A stretch of DNA of 64,000 nucleotides from Plumapathes pennacea (GCA_964036295.1 OZ038465.1:633615-697614); one strand, 5' to 3'; positions 1 through 12,100 are shown, numbered from the stretch's first letter. A program made the numbers and translations. The notes: generated by a model from the letters alone, not told the origin.

Positions 1-318
1 AAGACTCGCCGAGACCTTGAAAATCTGAGACCGAGTCTTTAGCAACTTTAGAAAATCACGTTAAAATTACACTGCTAAATATTCAGTGTAAGACAGTGTA
101 AAAACAAGTCGCAAATCTGCTTCAGTTTGTGTTCCGAGTTATTGGCCGCCATGTTGGAGTTCTGACGTGGAACACCAATGGCGCTTGATCAAACCTATCA
201 AAAACAAATTGTGACTACTCCAAAATTAAAATTTGACATTTCTGGAGTCAAAAAAGTAGTATTCCCCCCCCCCCCCCCATTTACATGTAATGTGTAATGA
301 TATCCCCAGCTCTGGTAT

Positions 319-1110
319 AAGTCGTGGTCACACTACACACTTTTCCCCAGGGAAATACGATTTACTGAGGATGAAATGTGAAAAAATTTTCCCAAGGGAA
401 AGTATCTCGGGTTTCATTTTCCTCAGGTAATCACCGGTCACACTGTAACCAGGTTGACCTCGGGGTGTTGCTTTCTTTCCCGTGAGTATATGCAATAACA
501 TGTCCGATAATCAACGTGAAGAGTTTACTCTTATGTGCTCATTTTGTCACTTTATTTCAACGAGCAAGGCAATCAAGAGCACTGCTATTACACTGTTTGA
601 TTGCTCGGAGACGTCAACGAAGACAACAAGCGGGATTATTTCGATTTATGACCATTTTGGCTTGGCAAGCAGGGCACCGGTCCACGCGAAATGCTTGGGT
701 TCTTCCCTGGCTGCTCTGGTTTGTAAACATGCTGCAGTCAGATATTTTGAATACGTGGTGGAAGGAGAACTTTCGTGTTTCAAGACATACTTTTGACTTC
801 ATTTGTGCGCCATCTATGTGCGGCAAATGTATCCCACATGCTTAGTCTTCACTTCATGATCTGTCACTAGAGCATTAAGTGACGAGCCCCTATTGGTTAA
901 CATGCTGGGGAAATGAATTTACCCTTGCTGTTTCTTATGGGTAGCTGTCAGGGGAAACTCTATTGTTCGCATGACATATTCAAGGCCCAGAGGGTGAAAT
1001 TTCCCCGAGGTAATTTAGCTGGGGTAAACTCGGTCACACTTAAAAATTTTAGTTACCCTTGGTAAAGTGAGGTTTCCCTAGGGTAAAAGTGTCTAGTGTG
1101 ACCACGACTA
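319..1110. mobile_element. PIF/Harbinger-like DNA transposon, non-autonomous or decayed
   Basis: Long inverted termini face each other. The left end starts AGTCGTGGTCACACTA and the right end finishes TAGTGTGACCACGACT, with further inverted GGTAA/TTTCCC-rich subterminal sequence. A 3-bp ATA flanks both ends, a size typical of PIF/Harbinger. Inside is a plus-strand open stretch (516-845) with a WWKENFRVSRHTFDFIC segment resembling the start of Harbinger nucleases. No complete transposase is present. It lies in intron 1 of the sugar transporter. Confidence 0.7.
516..845 (+). pseudogene. Harbinger transposase N-terminal remnant
   Basis: A 109-codon frame, rich in Arg in its middle, ends with a segment like the start of HARBI1-type nucleases (W-x-x-x-F-R-V-S-x-x-T-F-D-F-I-C). 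The DDE catalytic part is missing and the frame stops inside the element, so it cannot be an active transposase. Its place between the inverted repeats supports the assignment. An overlapping frame at 482-796 looks like a shadow. Confidence 0.45.
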
Positions 1111-1128
1111 TAATGACCGGTTCCTAAC

Positions 1129-1558
1129 CTATTCCGAAGCCAACGATGAGTCGACCAACGAGTAAAACTTCTCTTGAACGTGATACACCCATTGTCACAG
1201 CACCAGCAGTGAACACGGCTGCAGAGATAAGTAAAATAGGTTTCCTCCCCAATTTCTCATTCAAATAACCTCCGAACAGAGCACCAAAGATGGCGGTGCC
1301 AATAGTTACGCTGACGATCAGCTCCTGCCAAAATGCATCGAGATGGAACTGATCTTTTATCAGTATCATAGCTCCAGATACCACACCGGTGTCATAGCCG
1401 AACAAGAACCCTCCAAGAGCGGCAAATAGAGTGATAAAGAGCGAGAACACAGTCAGACCAGTTTGTCCGTGTCGTGTTCCAATATCCGGTTCAGAAGCAT
1501 TCTTCTGCCGCAAATTTGGACTCTGGATCAGAACTTCCGACTCGTCTGCAGAAGCCAT
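1129..1558 (-). CDS. SLC2A13-like: Proton myo-inositol cotransporter-like sugar transporter, first coding exon (partial)
   Basis: This is the 5' exon of a major facilitator superfamily sugar transporter; the gene continues beyond the left edge of the window. It encodes about 143 residues. A hydrophilic N-tail is followed by TM1 with GGFLFGYDTGVVSGA, TM2 with GTAIFGALFGGYLNEKLGRKP (the G-x-x-x-D/E-R/K-x-G-R-[KR] loop motif of sugar porters), TM3, and the start of the GRLIVGFGIG segment. The order and spacing match SLC2A13/HMIT, which imports myo-inositol with protons at the plasma membrane. The donor reads ATAG|GTTAGG on the minus strand. The Harbinger-like element ends 17 bp past the donor. 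ATG at 1558 is the first in frame. Another SLC2-family porter is the alternative. Confidence 0.85.
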
Positions 1559-1639
1559 ATTTCGATCCAGTAGTCGAGTTGTCTATCATAGATCGTTCCT
1601 CCGCATATTCGCTGTCAGGTCCCTTTAGACGACCGAAAA

Positions 1640-2580
1640 TGGCGGTGTGTCACCTTTTCCCGTCGAAACCAGAGCCTTCAGTACTAACGTCTAGCGGTTT
1701 CCTGATGTCATCATATCATGTGACTTCACAAAAAAAAAAAAAAAAAAGGTAAGGGGATGGCATCTATGATGGCGATAGCTGGCCGTGTGTCAATCTGGCG
1801 AGAAATTAACAAAAGTAAAACCCAGGCAACCAAGTTACCACACATTCATGCGCTGTTGAAGACGCCATCGATCACATGACCTCAAACCAGTTTTATTGCA
1901 GTTGCCAAGCTTTCATGCGCGTGCCAGCTAAAATTCATAGCCAAAGTAGAGATTTGCTGAAACACTACGCACAATCCTGCGTATTCTAAAAATTATATTA
2001 GACAGAGCATACAGTAACTGGCTTAGGAAACGCAGAGCCTTCGGCCATGAGGGAGACGTTATCAGTGCATCAAAACTGCACTTCAAAAATATACCTTGTT
2101 TTTTATTTTTATTTTTCATGTTTTTGAAACCATTTGTATGTAATATTTAAAGTATGATGCGTTGTTTGCCCAAGCCACTGTGTGGCAAGTTATACCTTTA
2201 GTCACATGTTACATTCACACTTAGTTCGCTATAATGGGATCAATCCGAAACCGCTGACAAGATATCACTGCTGCATCTAGAAATTCTCTATCTTTTCGAA
2301 CATATGGAGTACAGTACGAGAACCATTTCAGTACAATCATCAATGAATCATTTTATCGTCATGGGCTTTTTTTTTTTTTTTTTTTTTTTATGGTTTTCAT
2401 TTTGCTTGCCCCGCGAAGCCTGCGTTTGCCCGAGATAACACAAGATTTCTCAAGGGCATCAAAGAAGGTTGCCGTTTGTGTTTTATTGAGCTACATATAT
2501 ATTTGTGCCGACTCCTCCACGGGTGAGTTGACATGATGTTCACTAGTCACACAAACTCCACGGCCTTTCAAGGATTCATT
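1640..2580. other. Intergenic region between sugar transporter and quinone oxidoreductase-like genes
   Basis: It contains GAAAATGGCGGTG (1635-1647) just upstream of the transporter exon, poly-A (1730-1747) and poly-T (2369-2389) runs, and TTTATT at 2482-2487, which on the minus strand is AATAAA about 95 nt past the quinone oxidoreductase-like stop codon. No gene is seen. Confidence 0.5.
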
Positions 2581-5500
2581 TCACCTCATCTTCACAACAA
2601 CTTTTCCTGACGATTTCCGCTGCATGATAAACTTGAAAGCTTCGTTCACCTACAAGGACGCAGCAAGCGGAATTAGCTAAAACACCCCACACGATACCCA
2701 AGCACATTACCTCGTTTTACACCGGCCACTTCAAGCACAACTCTATTACTCTCACCTAAAAACTACACACAATTTCTTCGGCAGTATTGTCTGACTCTTG
2801 ATCTTTCATGCGAAACGCGCACCTCCAAACACAGCAGATCGCAATAATTAGGCAAATAAGTTAGGAATGGCTATTTGACACAGAAAAGCACCCAAACCCC
2901 CCAGTCTATAATTAGAATTTCACCTGGTCAAGGTCAAAAACCGCTGACACATGAGGTCCCTTGAGCCTTCCTTGTTCGATGAACTGCAGAGACTTGTCGA
3001 CGGATTCTTTCAACACAGCAGGGTTCGCTTGCATATGTGCTCCCTACCGGCAGACGGACAGACAGACAAATACACTTATTCCAGAATAAAAAATACTGCT
3101 GCAGTGGCAAGGACCCTGGTGTGATGCTAAAACCTTGCAGGGCAACCTTTCTGAGCAAAGTATCAAAAGCCAAGTTCTTCATACGTAACATGGCAAATGG
3201 TTTGAACCCAGGAGTGTGAACAGTAGGTTGGTTGTGATCGTCCGGGTTAGTGTAGTCTCCAGAAAGACTGTTGTTGGTGACTGACGTTTCGACTACCTGA
3301 GCGGAAGTCACCAATCACTTCTACAACCAGAGACATATATACCGCCATCTGACGAATACTTTTCACTTGACTCTGAATATGACCTCCGCTCAGGTAGTCG
3401 AAACGTCAGTCACCAACAACAGTCTTTCTGGAGACTACTCTAACCCGGACGATCACAACCAACCTACTGTTCTTCATACGTGCTATATTTGTCAGGGAGA
3501 AACTGAAGAAGCATTGAAGTTTATCACTTTTGGAAATCAAAAGGTGAACTACAAAAACTAGTTTAAAGAGTGCGAGACAAAGTATATACAAACACTTACC
3601 CAGAAAAGCCCGGCTGCTCAGTCGGTTAGGGGCGTTAGAGATGAGGGAAAAAATGGAACCAAGCATAAAAACTCAAAACTCAAAAATATACATGATAACC
3701 AGCTGAACACAACACAGCAAACACGTAAAAAAAAAAAAAAGTTCACATGCCTGCAGAGCAGTTCTTCACTAACAGAATGTTCGCTGGAATCTGAAGAACA
3801 AAATACAAGATTGTAGATTTAACGCACACACGCCAATTTGTCGAACGACCATGGTGAAATGATATTATTTTTATGATGTACTCGGTTCGTGAGTCTGACT
3901 GCAAACGTATTGCAATGACGTTATACACGCACGTCGTATTTAATTCCAACTTTTCTGCATTGTTTAGCACTCTCCACACTAATTGACCTGTCACGCCGAT
4001 ACAGACTGACAACATTTCTGAGAGGGACTGACTGTACAATATTATCATAAGTACATGTTCCTTGCGAGCACTTCGCGCGCGGGTACACGCAACTGCGTGA
4101 CGGTTCGGTTTAATTTACAAAGTTTAGTCAATCGAAGTTTTGAATGTACAAAATAACAGTTCGAGTTTTGCGATTGACTAACATTACCATAGATTTCTTG
4201 ATAAAACCAAACCGTACCGTCACGGCGTTGTTGCACAAAAGCGCTTGTGAAATAAGAACAGTACATAGTTTATACCTGAGGGATGTCTCCTGACGCAAAC
4301 CCAACAGGTATAATCACTCCATCCCAAGCAATACTGTCGGCACAAGGAAAGAAACATCAACAAAAGTAGCCAAGATTAACGGCTCACATAGACTTTGTTG
4401 GGTTGATTTAACAAAGGTCACTCAGACACAATATGTTGGCTTACATGAAATCAGGTCCAAGAAGCACTCTCGGTCCAAATCACCGCTAAATCAACTCAGA
4501 CGACACACGAACCACAGCCAAAAAGGGAACACTTTGATTGCATTATAGTCCTAATTTTAGCACATGTCCAACTACGAAAACCCTGTTGTAACAAGACTTT
4601 TCGGGGATTAGCTCTGCAATAGGTGCCTTGCTACGGTGCGGGGACCTTTTTATTGAGCATATCACAACACCAGCAGACAGGAATCTTTGGCGTTTATTTT
4701 AATCCGAAGACCTTCATAGGAACGGGCAAGAACACTGTAAAAGTGCTCTAAACTAACGGTAGTTGGGCAAGTCAATCCAGTTTACATAGTCTGTACAAAC
4801 ACAAACACCTATAGAACTTCCAACTCATTTCATATTCTGTTTATTTTGCATTACAAGTAGATTTCACACCTACATCAACAGATGGCATTAACTAGATTTC
4901 AAAGTCCTTTCCTTGCAAAAATCGAGAAAAGTCTTTACATACGTTCACAAACTCTAAGAAAACGCTTGTTACACAGGCTAACACCAATTCTTTTCAGTTT
5001 ATTTGGCATGCTATACTTACGTAGATTAGAACAAGAAAATGAAACTACTTTTAAACTAAAAGTCTAGATCATAGTGTGGAGTTCATCCAGCGAGAAATGT
5101 TTGAACTTCGGACGGCAGAATGAACTTTCCTGCAGCCATTTTAGGGCAGCTGCTTGCGGCACCGTTCTTGATAAAACAATCTTCATATTCATTAACTTCG
5201 TCATCTATGTTATCAGCAGTTGAACGTGAGGCTACAGGTTCCTGTAGTTTTGTTGTCCAGTTCTTCTGGGGGAAAAGAACGGTAAGATATGTAAAGTTCC
5301 CTGAATCCACAACCCTCTCCTATCATTTTCTACCCGATCCCCTGTCTCTACAACGTGTAGGTCTGTGTATATATTTATGTCTTTCTGTCTCTTCTAGCTT
5401 TAAGATTTCTATTCTGTACGCACATCCTAAAACATTCCGTAATACTGCCTACTTACTGGATAGACTATTTAGACAAAAGACTATTATAGTTCTCCCCCAA

Positions 5501-8500
5501 GTGGACCTACCGGCCTAGAGGAGAGCTCTCCCAGGAAGTGACTCTTGATGTCTGGGTTGAAAAAAGTGGCCAAATTTGCCACACTGGCTTCTGCATGTAA
5601 GAAGTGTTGACACTTGGCCAGCAACAAGGTGTCTATCAATACCTCAGAGCCAAATTGTTGAGGATCTATTTTTGCTCTTCCAGCAAATTCATGTGGTGCT
5701 TCTGATTGTGTGTAAGATTTCGCTCGCAAAGCTTTGGTAAAAAAGACCTGGAAACAGAAACACACAATTACAAATGAATGAAAGAAAAAAGAAACGACTA
5801 GGAAAAAACGCATGTCTCATGAAATTTCCCGATCTTCATTACCTTGTCCCTCCCAAATTCTTCCCGGAAAGCCACAAGAGCTTCAGAGTTATCACCTGCA
5901 ATGAAAATTTTACTTGGAGGTGGTACAGAGTTCAGGATCAACCTGGCTTCTTCAATCCACATCTTGATTGGCGGCAATGTGTGGCTTTTAATTTCTGAAG
6001 TATGATCTGTTCCACGCACATGTACGCCAAGTAGATTGTTCCCTTGTAAACGAGAAGTGTACAACTCCTCCACAACTCTTGTGATATTTCTATTTGGTTT
6101 GACGTAACGACGAATAATATCATTAGCTGCCTGACGAGTGTCCGCTGTAATAAGTGCATTGTCATCGTACACTGTTAATCCACGCTTGCGGAAACTTGCA
6201 CCTAACCAAACATGCCCTCCTACTTCTACAGAAACCATGGCGACACATACAACTTTTCTTGCGGTGAACTCAAGTGCGGGATTAATAGGTTTAAAATACC
6301 AATTCCACGAGTTGAAATGTGGGTTTTTGGAACACACTGCATGACAGTTCCTCCAGATTACAGTTGGCGTGCTCCCGAGTGTATTATGGCAATACGCCAG
6401 TTGTTCCATTGTTTGCAACAGCAGAGCAGCAAAGCCAATGTTGTGACATTCAAGAAGTGGTTCCACCACGCAAGCCGAATGTATGCCAGTTGTTGTTTCG
6501 ACATGGTTATTTGTTTTCACGGCCATAACGTTTTCCGATAATACAGACATTCGGAACGTTTTGTTTGTCAGAGTCTCCTTCATGTTGTCATTTTCCAAGT
6601 CTATGTTCTCGGATAGCACGTGCTCTGGTGAAATCTCGTTGTGTGGGTTCTTTCTCCTGTCCTTGTGGGTTTGGTACTGGAATCTCCAGCCGTACATCGG
6701 TCTCGGGGTTGTGAGTTCAGCGTCATTGTTTATTCGCCAGTCCGACCAGACGAGTAGTAAGATCAGAAATGAAGCATAGAAAAGTGCCAACGTTCTCCAT
6801 GCCATCCAGTATTTCATCGTGGACAAGAAATCTTCAGGAATGACTGCTATTTCACGCAGTATGTGCAGAGCGGTAGCTCAATAACAGCCGATTGACAGAC
6901 CGTAAGAGACAGATAATTAAAGATTCATGAGCAAGTGTGCCACCTAAAACACCTGGACAACACCAGGCAGGATCACAATGTAAAGAAAAGGCTGATTTTG
7001 TAACAGTCAATTCAAAGTGTAGTCTGCTCGCAGCCGACAAAGTGTTGCGACCACAAAAACGGCTGCGAGCAGACTACCGTAGCATCGGCCAATTGAAATT
7101 ACTTCCGGTGTCCTTGCGGATTTTATCCCTCCCAAATTTTATCCCCCCCCCCGCTAGCGGATTCTATCCCCCTCTCGCGGAGTGGCGCGTTTCGGCTCGG
7201 CACCTCTTCATAGCCCTTTTTATCAGGTTTATGTATGTTTTTCTCGCTTCTCGCTGTTGAGCTTGAACAAACTATATGAACATAGACCTTTTCTTTAAAA
7301 TAGAACCCTCTCTTCGATGACACTCTTCACTCTCCTTAATATCCAAAGTCCGTTCCTCGGCTGTATTTTTGGCTCTTGGCAAACAAACAAAACTAAAGAT
7401 GCTGATGATTGATCATGAGCTAAACGTCTAGCCGGCCACTAAGGTACGAAAAATAATAATTATAATAAAAGTACGCGGACGCACATATGCCCGAAAAACA
7501 GTCCGAGTTATGACCACACGAATGAGCGAGAGAAGAAAGCCGGTCCAGTGTAACGTAAAGTTATCGTATAAGTCGAAATAATGACTACGTCACATTAAAA
7601 AGAGCCGTTTTTGGATGGCTGTCGAAAGTAATCGTGCTTGCTTTGGTTTTGCGTTCGTTGCGCTTTTGTATTGGTTCAAACTAATTTGGCAGCATCCTTT
7701 GGCCAATCAGAAACAATAGCAAAACCCAGGATATGGCTCATTCCCTGGTCCCTTCTTTAACGTAAAATGTAACCAATCACTGATCACTGTGGCTCTTGAT
7801 TGGTTTAAAGTGTTTCTTACCGTCTCGAAAGTCACCCGATAACCGCTCTGTGTTTCAAACTTGATATAAATACTAAACATATGAGAACAGCACACACCTT
7901 CTAAGACACTCCTTGAACACGTCTCCTCCTACAGCCTCCATGATCACATTAGCACCACGCCCTCCAGTCGCTTCTTTAACCTTCAAAAACAAAACTGCAT
8001 TCAGATAAGACACACGGCTGCTGGGTGACGAGCGGAAACCTCTTCGGGAATGCAATCACTTTTCTTGCACGCTTTCTTGCACGTATGCATATACGTATTC
8101 CTATAGTAGTTATACCTCAAACTTCTCCTGTTCGTTCTGTATCGACAATGCAGTAAAGTTGTACCTTATAGTAACTTACAATTAAAGCAAATCGAAATTG
8201 TTGTGACCTGAAAGCTAATCCAGTCAGGCAGTTTTACTTTGGTTTTACACTGTGTGCATTCTGTTTCTGTGGAATTATTTTCTTCTGTCCTACACAACCT
8301 TGTCTTTGATGCTCTCTTTTGTGTAATCTATTGTGACCGCGGCTCCCATCTCTTTTACAACCTGCAACTTGTCACCCCTGGATGCACCAATCACCTGGAA
8401 CCACAAAACATACTTCATGTAAGACTGCGTTTACTGGCAGGCATGGATTCTGTATGAGTAATGCAAGATCCTTCGTGTTTCTCTTTATCTGGGGTGTATT

Positions 8501-11500
8501 CTCACTTGATTACAGGCAAGAGTTAGGGGTGAAAATATTGATGAACTCTAATCATTCCCACAGGTTCATGACAACAAACCTTTGCACCAAAAGCATTAGC
8601 TGCCAGATCAACTGTGGCCAGCCCCAAGGCCCCAGCAGCTGCAGTGACAAGGAGTGTGTGCCTAAACATCAAGAATAAGACACTAGTTAGCAGACATGTT
8701 GATAGGAGATCTGCAAATAGTAATAAATTAAAAGTACAATGGCCAACAACATGTGTAATCTTTTTTTATGCAAACCTATCTTATTGTTTGAGAAATGTAC
8801 TGTCTATACCCTGACTTGATGTTTCCCTTGTGCATTAAGCCAACATATGCTGTACCATAGGACACAGTCAACGCAGCAGCTTCTTCAAAGCCAAAATTAG
8901 ATGGTATCTTCCACAAACCCTTAAAACAAAACATACAAAACATGATATTCAGCTTTTACAGTTACAGTACTTGAACAAGCCCGGTCCCTTCTCTGTCTCT
9001 CCGAGCGTCCTTCTAACCCAGCATGCTCCTGACCCTGTTCATCCGCCCATCCCTCCTTTGTCTCTTCCTGACCCATCTTTCCCTCTCTTTCTCTCCTCAC
9101 ATCCACCTGACCCCGCTCCCCTCCTTCCATCTGTCATCTCTCCCTGAGTCATTTGGACTCAGCTTCCTCCTTCCATCCATCATTTGGACTGTCTCTCTGT
9201 GTCCTTCTGTCCGCCCCTCCTATCTCTCCCTGACCCATCTTTCCTCTGTCCACCCACTCATCCCTCTGCATCCTGACCCATAATCATCCTTCCCACCCTT
9301 TTCTCCACCCCTCCCCCATAACCCTTACCTCCTGAGGAACAATACACTCTTCAGAGAATCCTCCACCAAAGGGAGAAATGCCAATAACTCGATCACCCTG
9401 GAACATGAAGCATCCCAAAAAAATTCAAACCCTCACATATTTTGAACTCTACTGCATGTGAATGCTTCACAATATACACTGGGCTTACTTTTGTGACAGT
9501 TGTGACACCTTCTCCAGTTTCAAGGACTTCCCCTGCTACTTCACTTCCTAATCATACCAAAACATTTGAACAAAGAATATAGTAAAGTAACATTGGTGTA
9601 CTAATATTAGCTGCCACATATGTGCAGTTAGGTATAAGTAATTGCTGCCTATTGTTTTGGCCACAGTGTTCTTCAAAATGAGGTTTTGACGGGTTTGGTC
9701 ACATACAGCTCATACATGCTGAACAAAGAAACTTGAGGTATGTTTTGGCAGAGCTTTCTTCTTTGAAGGAGGCTCGGCTCACAGGATATGTCACGTTGTA
9801 CACTGTACCTAAAACTGCAGGTAGTGGGGGCTTGGTCTGGTACTTCCCAACACTCATAAGTATGTCTGCAAAGTTAATGCCACAGCAGTGAACTGCCACT
9901 CGAACCTGTCAAAAGATTTAAGAGAACCTTACTTTAACTTCTAAACAAATGTGATCAAAAGAAACTTCCCTTTCAATATTAGCTGGTTCTGCTCAGATTT
10001 GTAAACCCTAATTTCTCTTCTAGTGAACCTTGTACACAATGTTAACTAGTCAAGTTCATATACTGAAGGTCTAATATAAAAAAAAGGTTAGCGAAAATAA
10101 AATTACGAAAAATATCACACTTTTATGTCTAGTAATTGTGTCCTGGATCTCTTTTGTATGCTTTGGAGCCATTTTAGAGCTAATATAAAGATGCTTTAAA
10201 CTATGCTCCCTTACCCCCTACACAAAAAACGACAAGGCTGGAAAGCAATTTTGACTTTACCTGACATTTTGCTGACAAAATCACACTTCTCCAACAGCAG
10301 TCAAGCTCAAACTCCGGCGATTGCCACTGAGATAAATAGGCTTCCCTTTGGCCAAGTTACAAAGGTCCAGTGAAATCGTGAGAAATATTACTAGATTCAA
10401 ATCCTTCGAGGCTTGCCACCAATGAATTTGGACAAAGGAAACCAACTGTCTCTCAAGTCTCAATCTGGTGAACGCAAACGGCGACACATGCACCGAGGGT
10501 GTGGAGAATTTGGCAGACCAAAACAAACCCCAGCCTTGTTCCGAACGTGAAAATTGACCTCATGTTTGATCTGAAGAGAACTGTTGGAGAAAACCATAGA
10601 CTGAGAGGTCAATTTTCACGTTCGGGACAGGGCTGGGGTTTGTTTTGGTCTGCTGAATTCTCCGCACCCTTGGTTGGTTTCCCATGTCCAAATTCATTGT
10701 TGGCAAGCCTCGAAGGATTTGAATCTAGTAATATTTCTCATGATTTCTCAAGAACGGATGTTCACTGGACCTTGTAACTTGGCCAAAGGGAAGCCTATTT
10801 ATCTCAGTGGCGATCGCCGGAGTTTGAGCTTGACTGCTGTTGGAGAAGTGTGAATTTATCAGCGAAATGTCAGGTACAGTCGAAATTGTTTTCCAGCCTT
10901 GTCGTTTTTTGTTTAGGGGGGTGAGGGAGCATAGTTTAAAACATCTTTATATTAGCTCTAAAACAGCTCCAAAGCATTCAAAAGAGATCCAGGACACAAT
11001 TACTAGACATGAAAGCGTTATATTTTTCGTAATTTTATTTTATCGTAGATATCAGCAAAATCGCACTCAGAGCTGTGACAGACAGACAGACCCCCGGAGC
11101 ATGGGATGCCTGTGGTGACATCAACATGGCGAGGGGGGCAGGGGAATTTTTGTGCGAGTGAGGTATTTGAGCAATAGTCATATTTAATGGACATGTACAC
11201 ACTTGTTCGCGCATATACATTTACCGTAAATTACTTTATGCACAAAATAGTGTCCCTTGCACCAGTTTTATGTGCGGAATAAGATGTCACAAACTGAGGT
11301 ACGAGGTACTTCATACATTACTTTCACCGATCGATCACGTTTTAGCAATGTTTGGTTTAGGTTTAGGGTAACGTTAATCAACCTTGACCCTAAACCTAAT
11401 CACATTGTCGGTGAAACCTCGGTGACCCTCTTTTGAGGGACTGCGAAGCGTGATAACCACTTGATCATACCTGGCTAGACTTCAGTTCGTGTACAGCGGG

Positions 11501-11650
11501 AAGGTTTTCAATGACCAAAGGCTTGCCAAGCTCCTTGCACACAGCCGCGCGATACATTCTCCTGGATGTGAAACTTTGTCTTCCGTGTGCCGAAACTGCT
11601 TGGACAATAGGACGCAACATTCGCTCAGGTGGAGCACGAAAGGCCGCCAT
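2581..11650 (-). CDS. Quinone oxidoreductase-like protein 2 homolog (zinc-free MDR family), 13 exons
   Basis: Exons on the minus strand: 11650-11471, 9905-9809, 9547-9489, 9397-9329, 8919-8810, 8661-8580, 8394-8299, 7980-7898, 4333-4276, 3790-3751, 3613-3600, 3043-2924, 2649-2581. They total 1077 nt (358 aa) with all phases compatible. The product is a medium-chain dehydrogenase/reductase of the quinone reductase type, expected to reduce quinones or enones with NADPH. Visible signs are the GroES-like half (CGINFADILMSVGKY, then GSEVAGEV), the nucleotide-binding AAAGALGLATVDLA segment (G/A-x-x-G-x-x-A type), and the C-terminal DLDQVNEAF...GKVVVKM signature. Metal-binding Cys/His ligands of zinc ADHs are absent. 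ATG at 11650 (MAAFRAPPERM) follows the family; a longer in-frame ATG is at 11743. The Arg-rich, acid-poor start could target mitochondria. Length is close to the sea anemone homolog. Confidence 0.92.
3224..3472. repeat. Inverted repeat of retroelement-like sequence inside an intron
   Basis: Two about 90-bp arms (3224-3312 and 3381-3472) are inverted copies about 95% alike, separated by about 70 bp. The plus-oriented copy contains GTCGAAACGTCAGTCACC. That end looks like the terminal part of a repeat family I associate, from memory, with Penelope-like elements. The assignment is uncertain; the inverted structure is seen directly. Confidence 0.6.
3600..3613 (-). other. 14-nt microexon of the quinone oxidoreductase-like gene
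   Basis: The preceding exon ends in ...TCTGCA-G (3751) and the next starts GGA GCA CAT (3043). The family needs a G-L-F-W-G-like stretch between them. The 14 nt CCGGGCTTTTCTGG at 3613-3600 supply exactly that. They are flanked by GAGCAG on the acceptor side and GTAAGTG on the donor side, and they join in frame on both sides. The upstream donor would be CAG|GCATGT, a GC-type donor. Confidence 0.75.
5484..6826 (-). CDS. Type II membrane fucosyltransferase-like glycosyltransferase, two exons
   Basis: Exons 6826-5843 and 5747-5484 join in phase 0 (K|V) to give 415 aa. Residues about 8-26 form a single hydrophobic anchor after a short cytoplasmic start, then a Ser/Thr/Asn-rich stem with NKT and NIT sequons, then a lumenal catalytic domain. 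LLGVHVRGTDH matches the H-x-R-x-T/G-D motif of the fucosyltransferase superfamily (NodZ/FUT8, FUT1/2 and O-FucT clans), and FIAGDNSEA plus DTLLLAKCQHFLHAEASVA fit the GDP-fucose-binding C-terminal half. It is expected in the Golgi; linkage and acceptor cannot be told. The whole gene sits in the 3.6-kb intron between exons at 7898 and 4333 of the quinone oxidoreductase-like gene, on the same strand. The frame runs past 5843 into the intron and stops soon after. Confidence 0.8.
8940..9330. repeat. Pyrimidine-rich degenerate simple sequence
   Basis: About 390 bp are dominated by C and T, with imperfect returns of CCTGACCCATC, CTCTCCCTGA and TCCTTCCATC. It lies in an intron just upstream of a quinone oxidoreductase-like exon. 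Frames read through it are low complexity and not credible genes. Confidence 0.7.
10093..11043. mobile_element. Foldback element: long imperfect palindrome in intron 1
   Basis: Two arms of about 450-470 bp (10093-10561 and 10605-11043) are inverted copies of high identity around a loop of about 43 bp (10562-10604). The outer ends mirror each other (AAAATAAAATTACG against CGTAATTTTATTTT). No transposase frame is visible. Some indels and substitutions separate the arms. It lies in the first intron of the quinone oxidoreductase-like gene. Confidence 0.8.
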
Positions 11651-11787
11651 CTTTGAACGGCGAAGGTAATCTAGTTCCCAGGGCCATCCGCGTGAGAAGC
11701 TGAGCGAGATTGGGAATGAGTGCCGCGGTCTGTCCAGCCCCACACTTAAATTTAGAGAATTTTTTAGATTGGATAAGTTCTTTTTTG

Positions 11788-12100
11788 TCTTTTGTCTTTG
11801 TTTTTGTTTTTGTTTTTTTGTTTTTGTTTTTGTTTTGTTTGTCTCCTCAAAATTTTGGGTGGGAGTGTGCCGCTTGGGACTGAAAACCCTTGCCCTGTTT
11901 TAGACCAAAATTTGCGATTTTCGACCCCATGTCAGTTCAATATTTGCGATTTTCGACCCTATTTCAGATCAAAATTTGCAATTTTCGACCGTTTTTTAGA
12001 CCAAAATGTGCAATTTTTGACCCTATTTCAGACCAAATTTATAAATCTCCGACCTTATTCCAGACTAAAGGCGCAAAATCGACACCCTATTTCAGGAGAA
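11788..12100 (+). repeat. (TTTTTG)n tract then degenerate 35-36 bp tandem array
   Basis: A run of TTTTTGTTTTTG (11788-11842) is followed by about six imperfect copies of a unit with the core CAAAATTTGCGATTTTCGACC and a spacing near 35 bp, from about 11890 to 12100. The units decay toward the right. Frames across it (11792-12111) simply translate the repeat. Confidence 0.75.

Noticed and set aside
5798-5842. C-terminal VMKIGKFHETCVFS of the fucosyltransferase-like frame
   Set aside because: It is intron read-through past the donor at 5843; the second exon supplies the family-like C-terminus.
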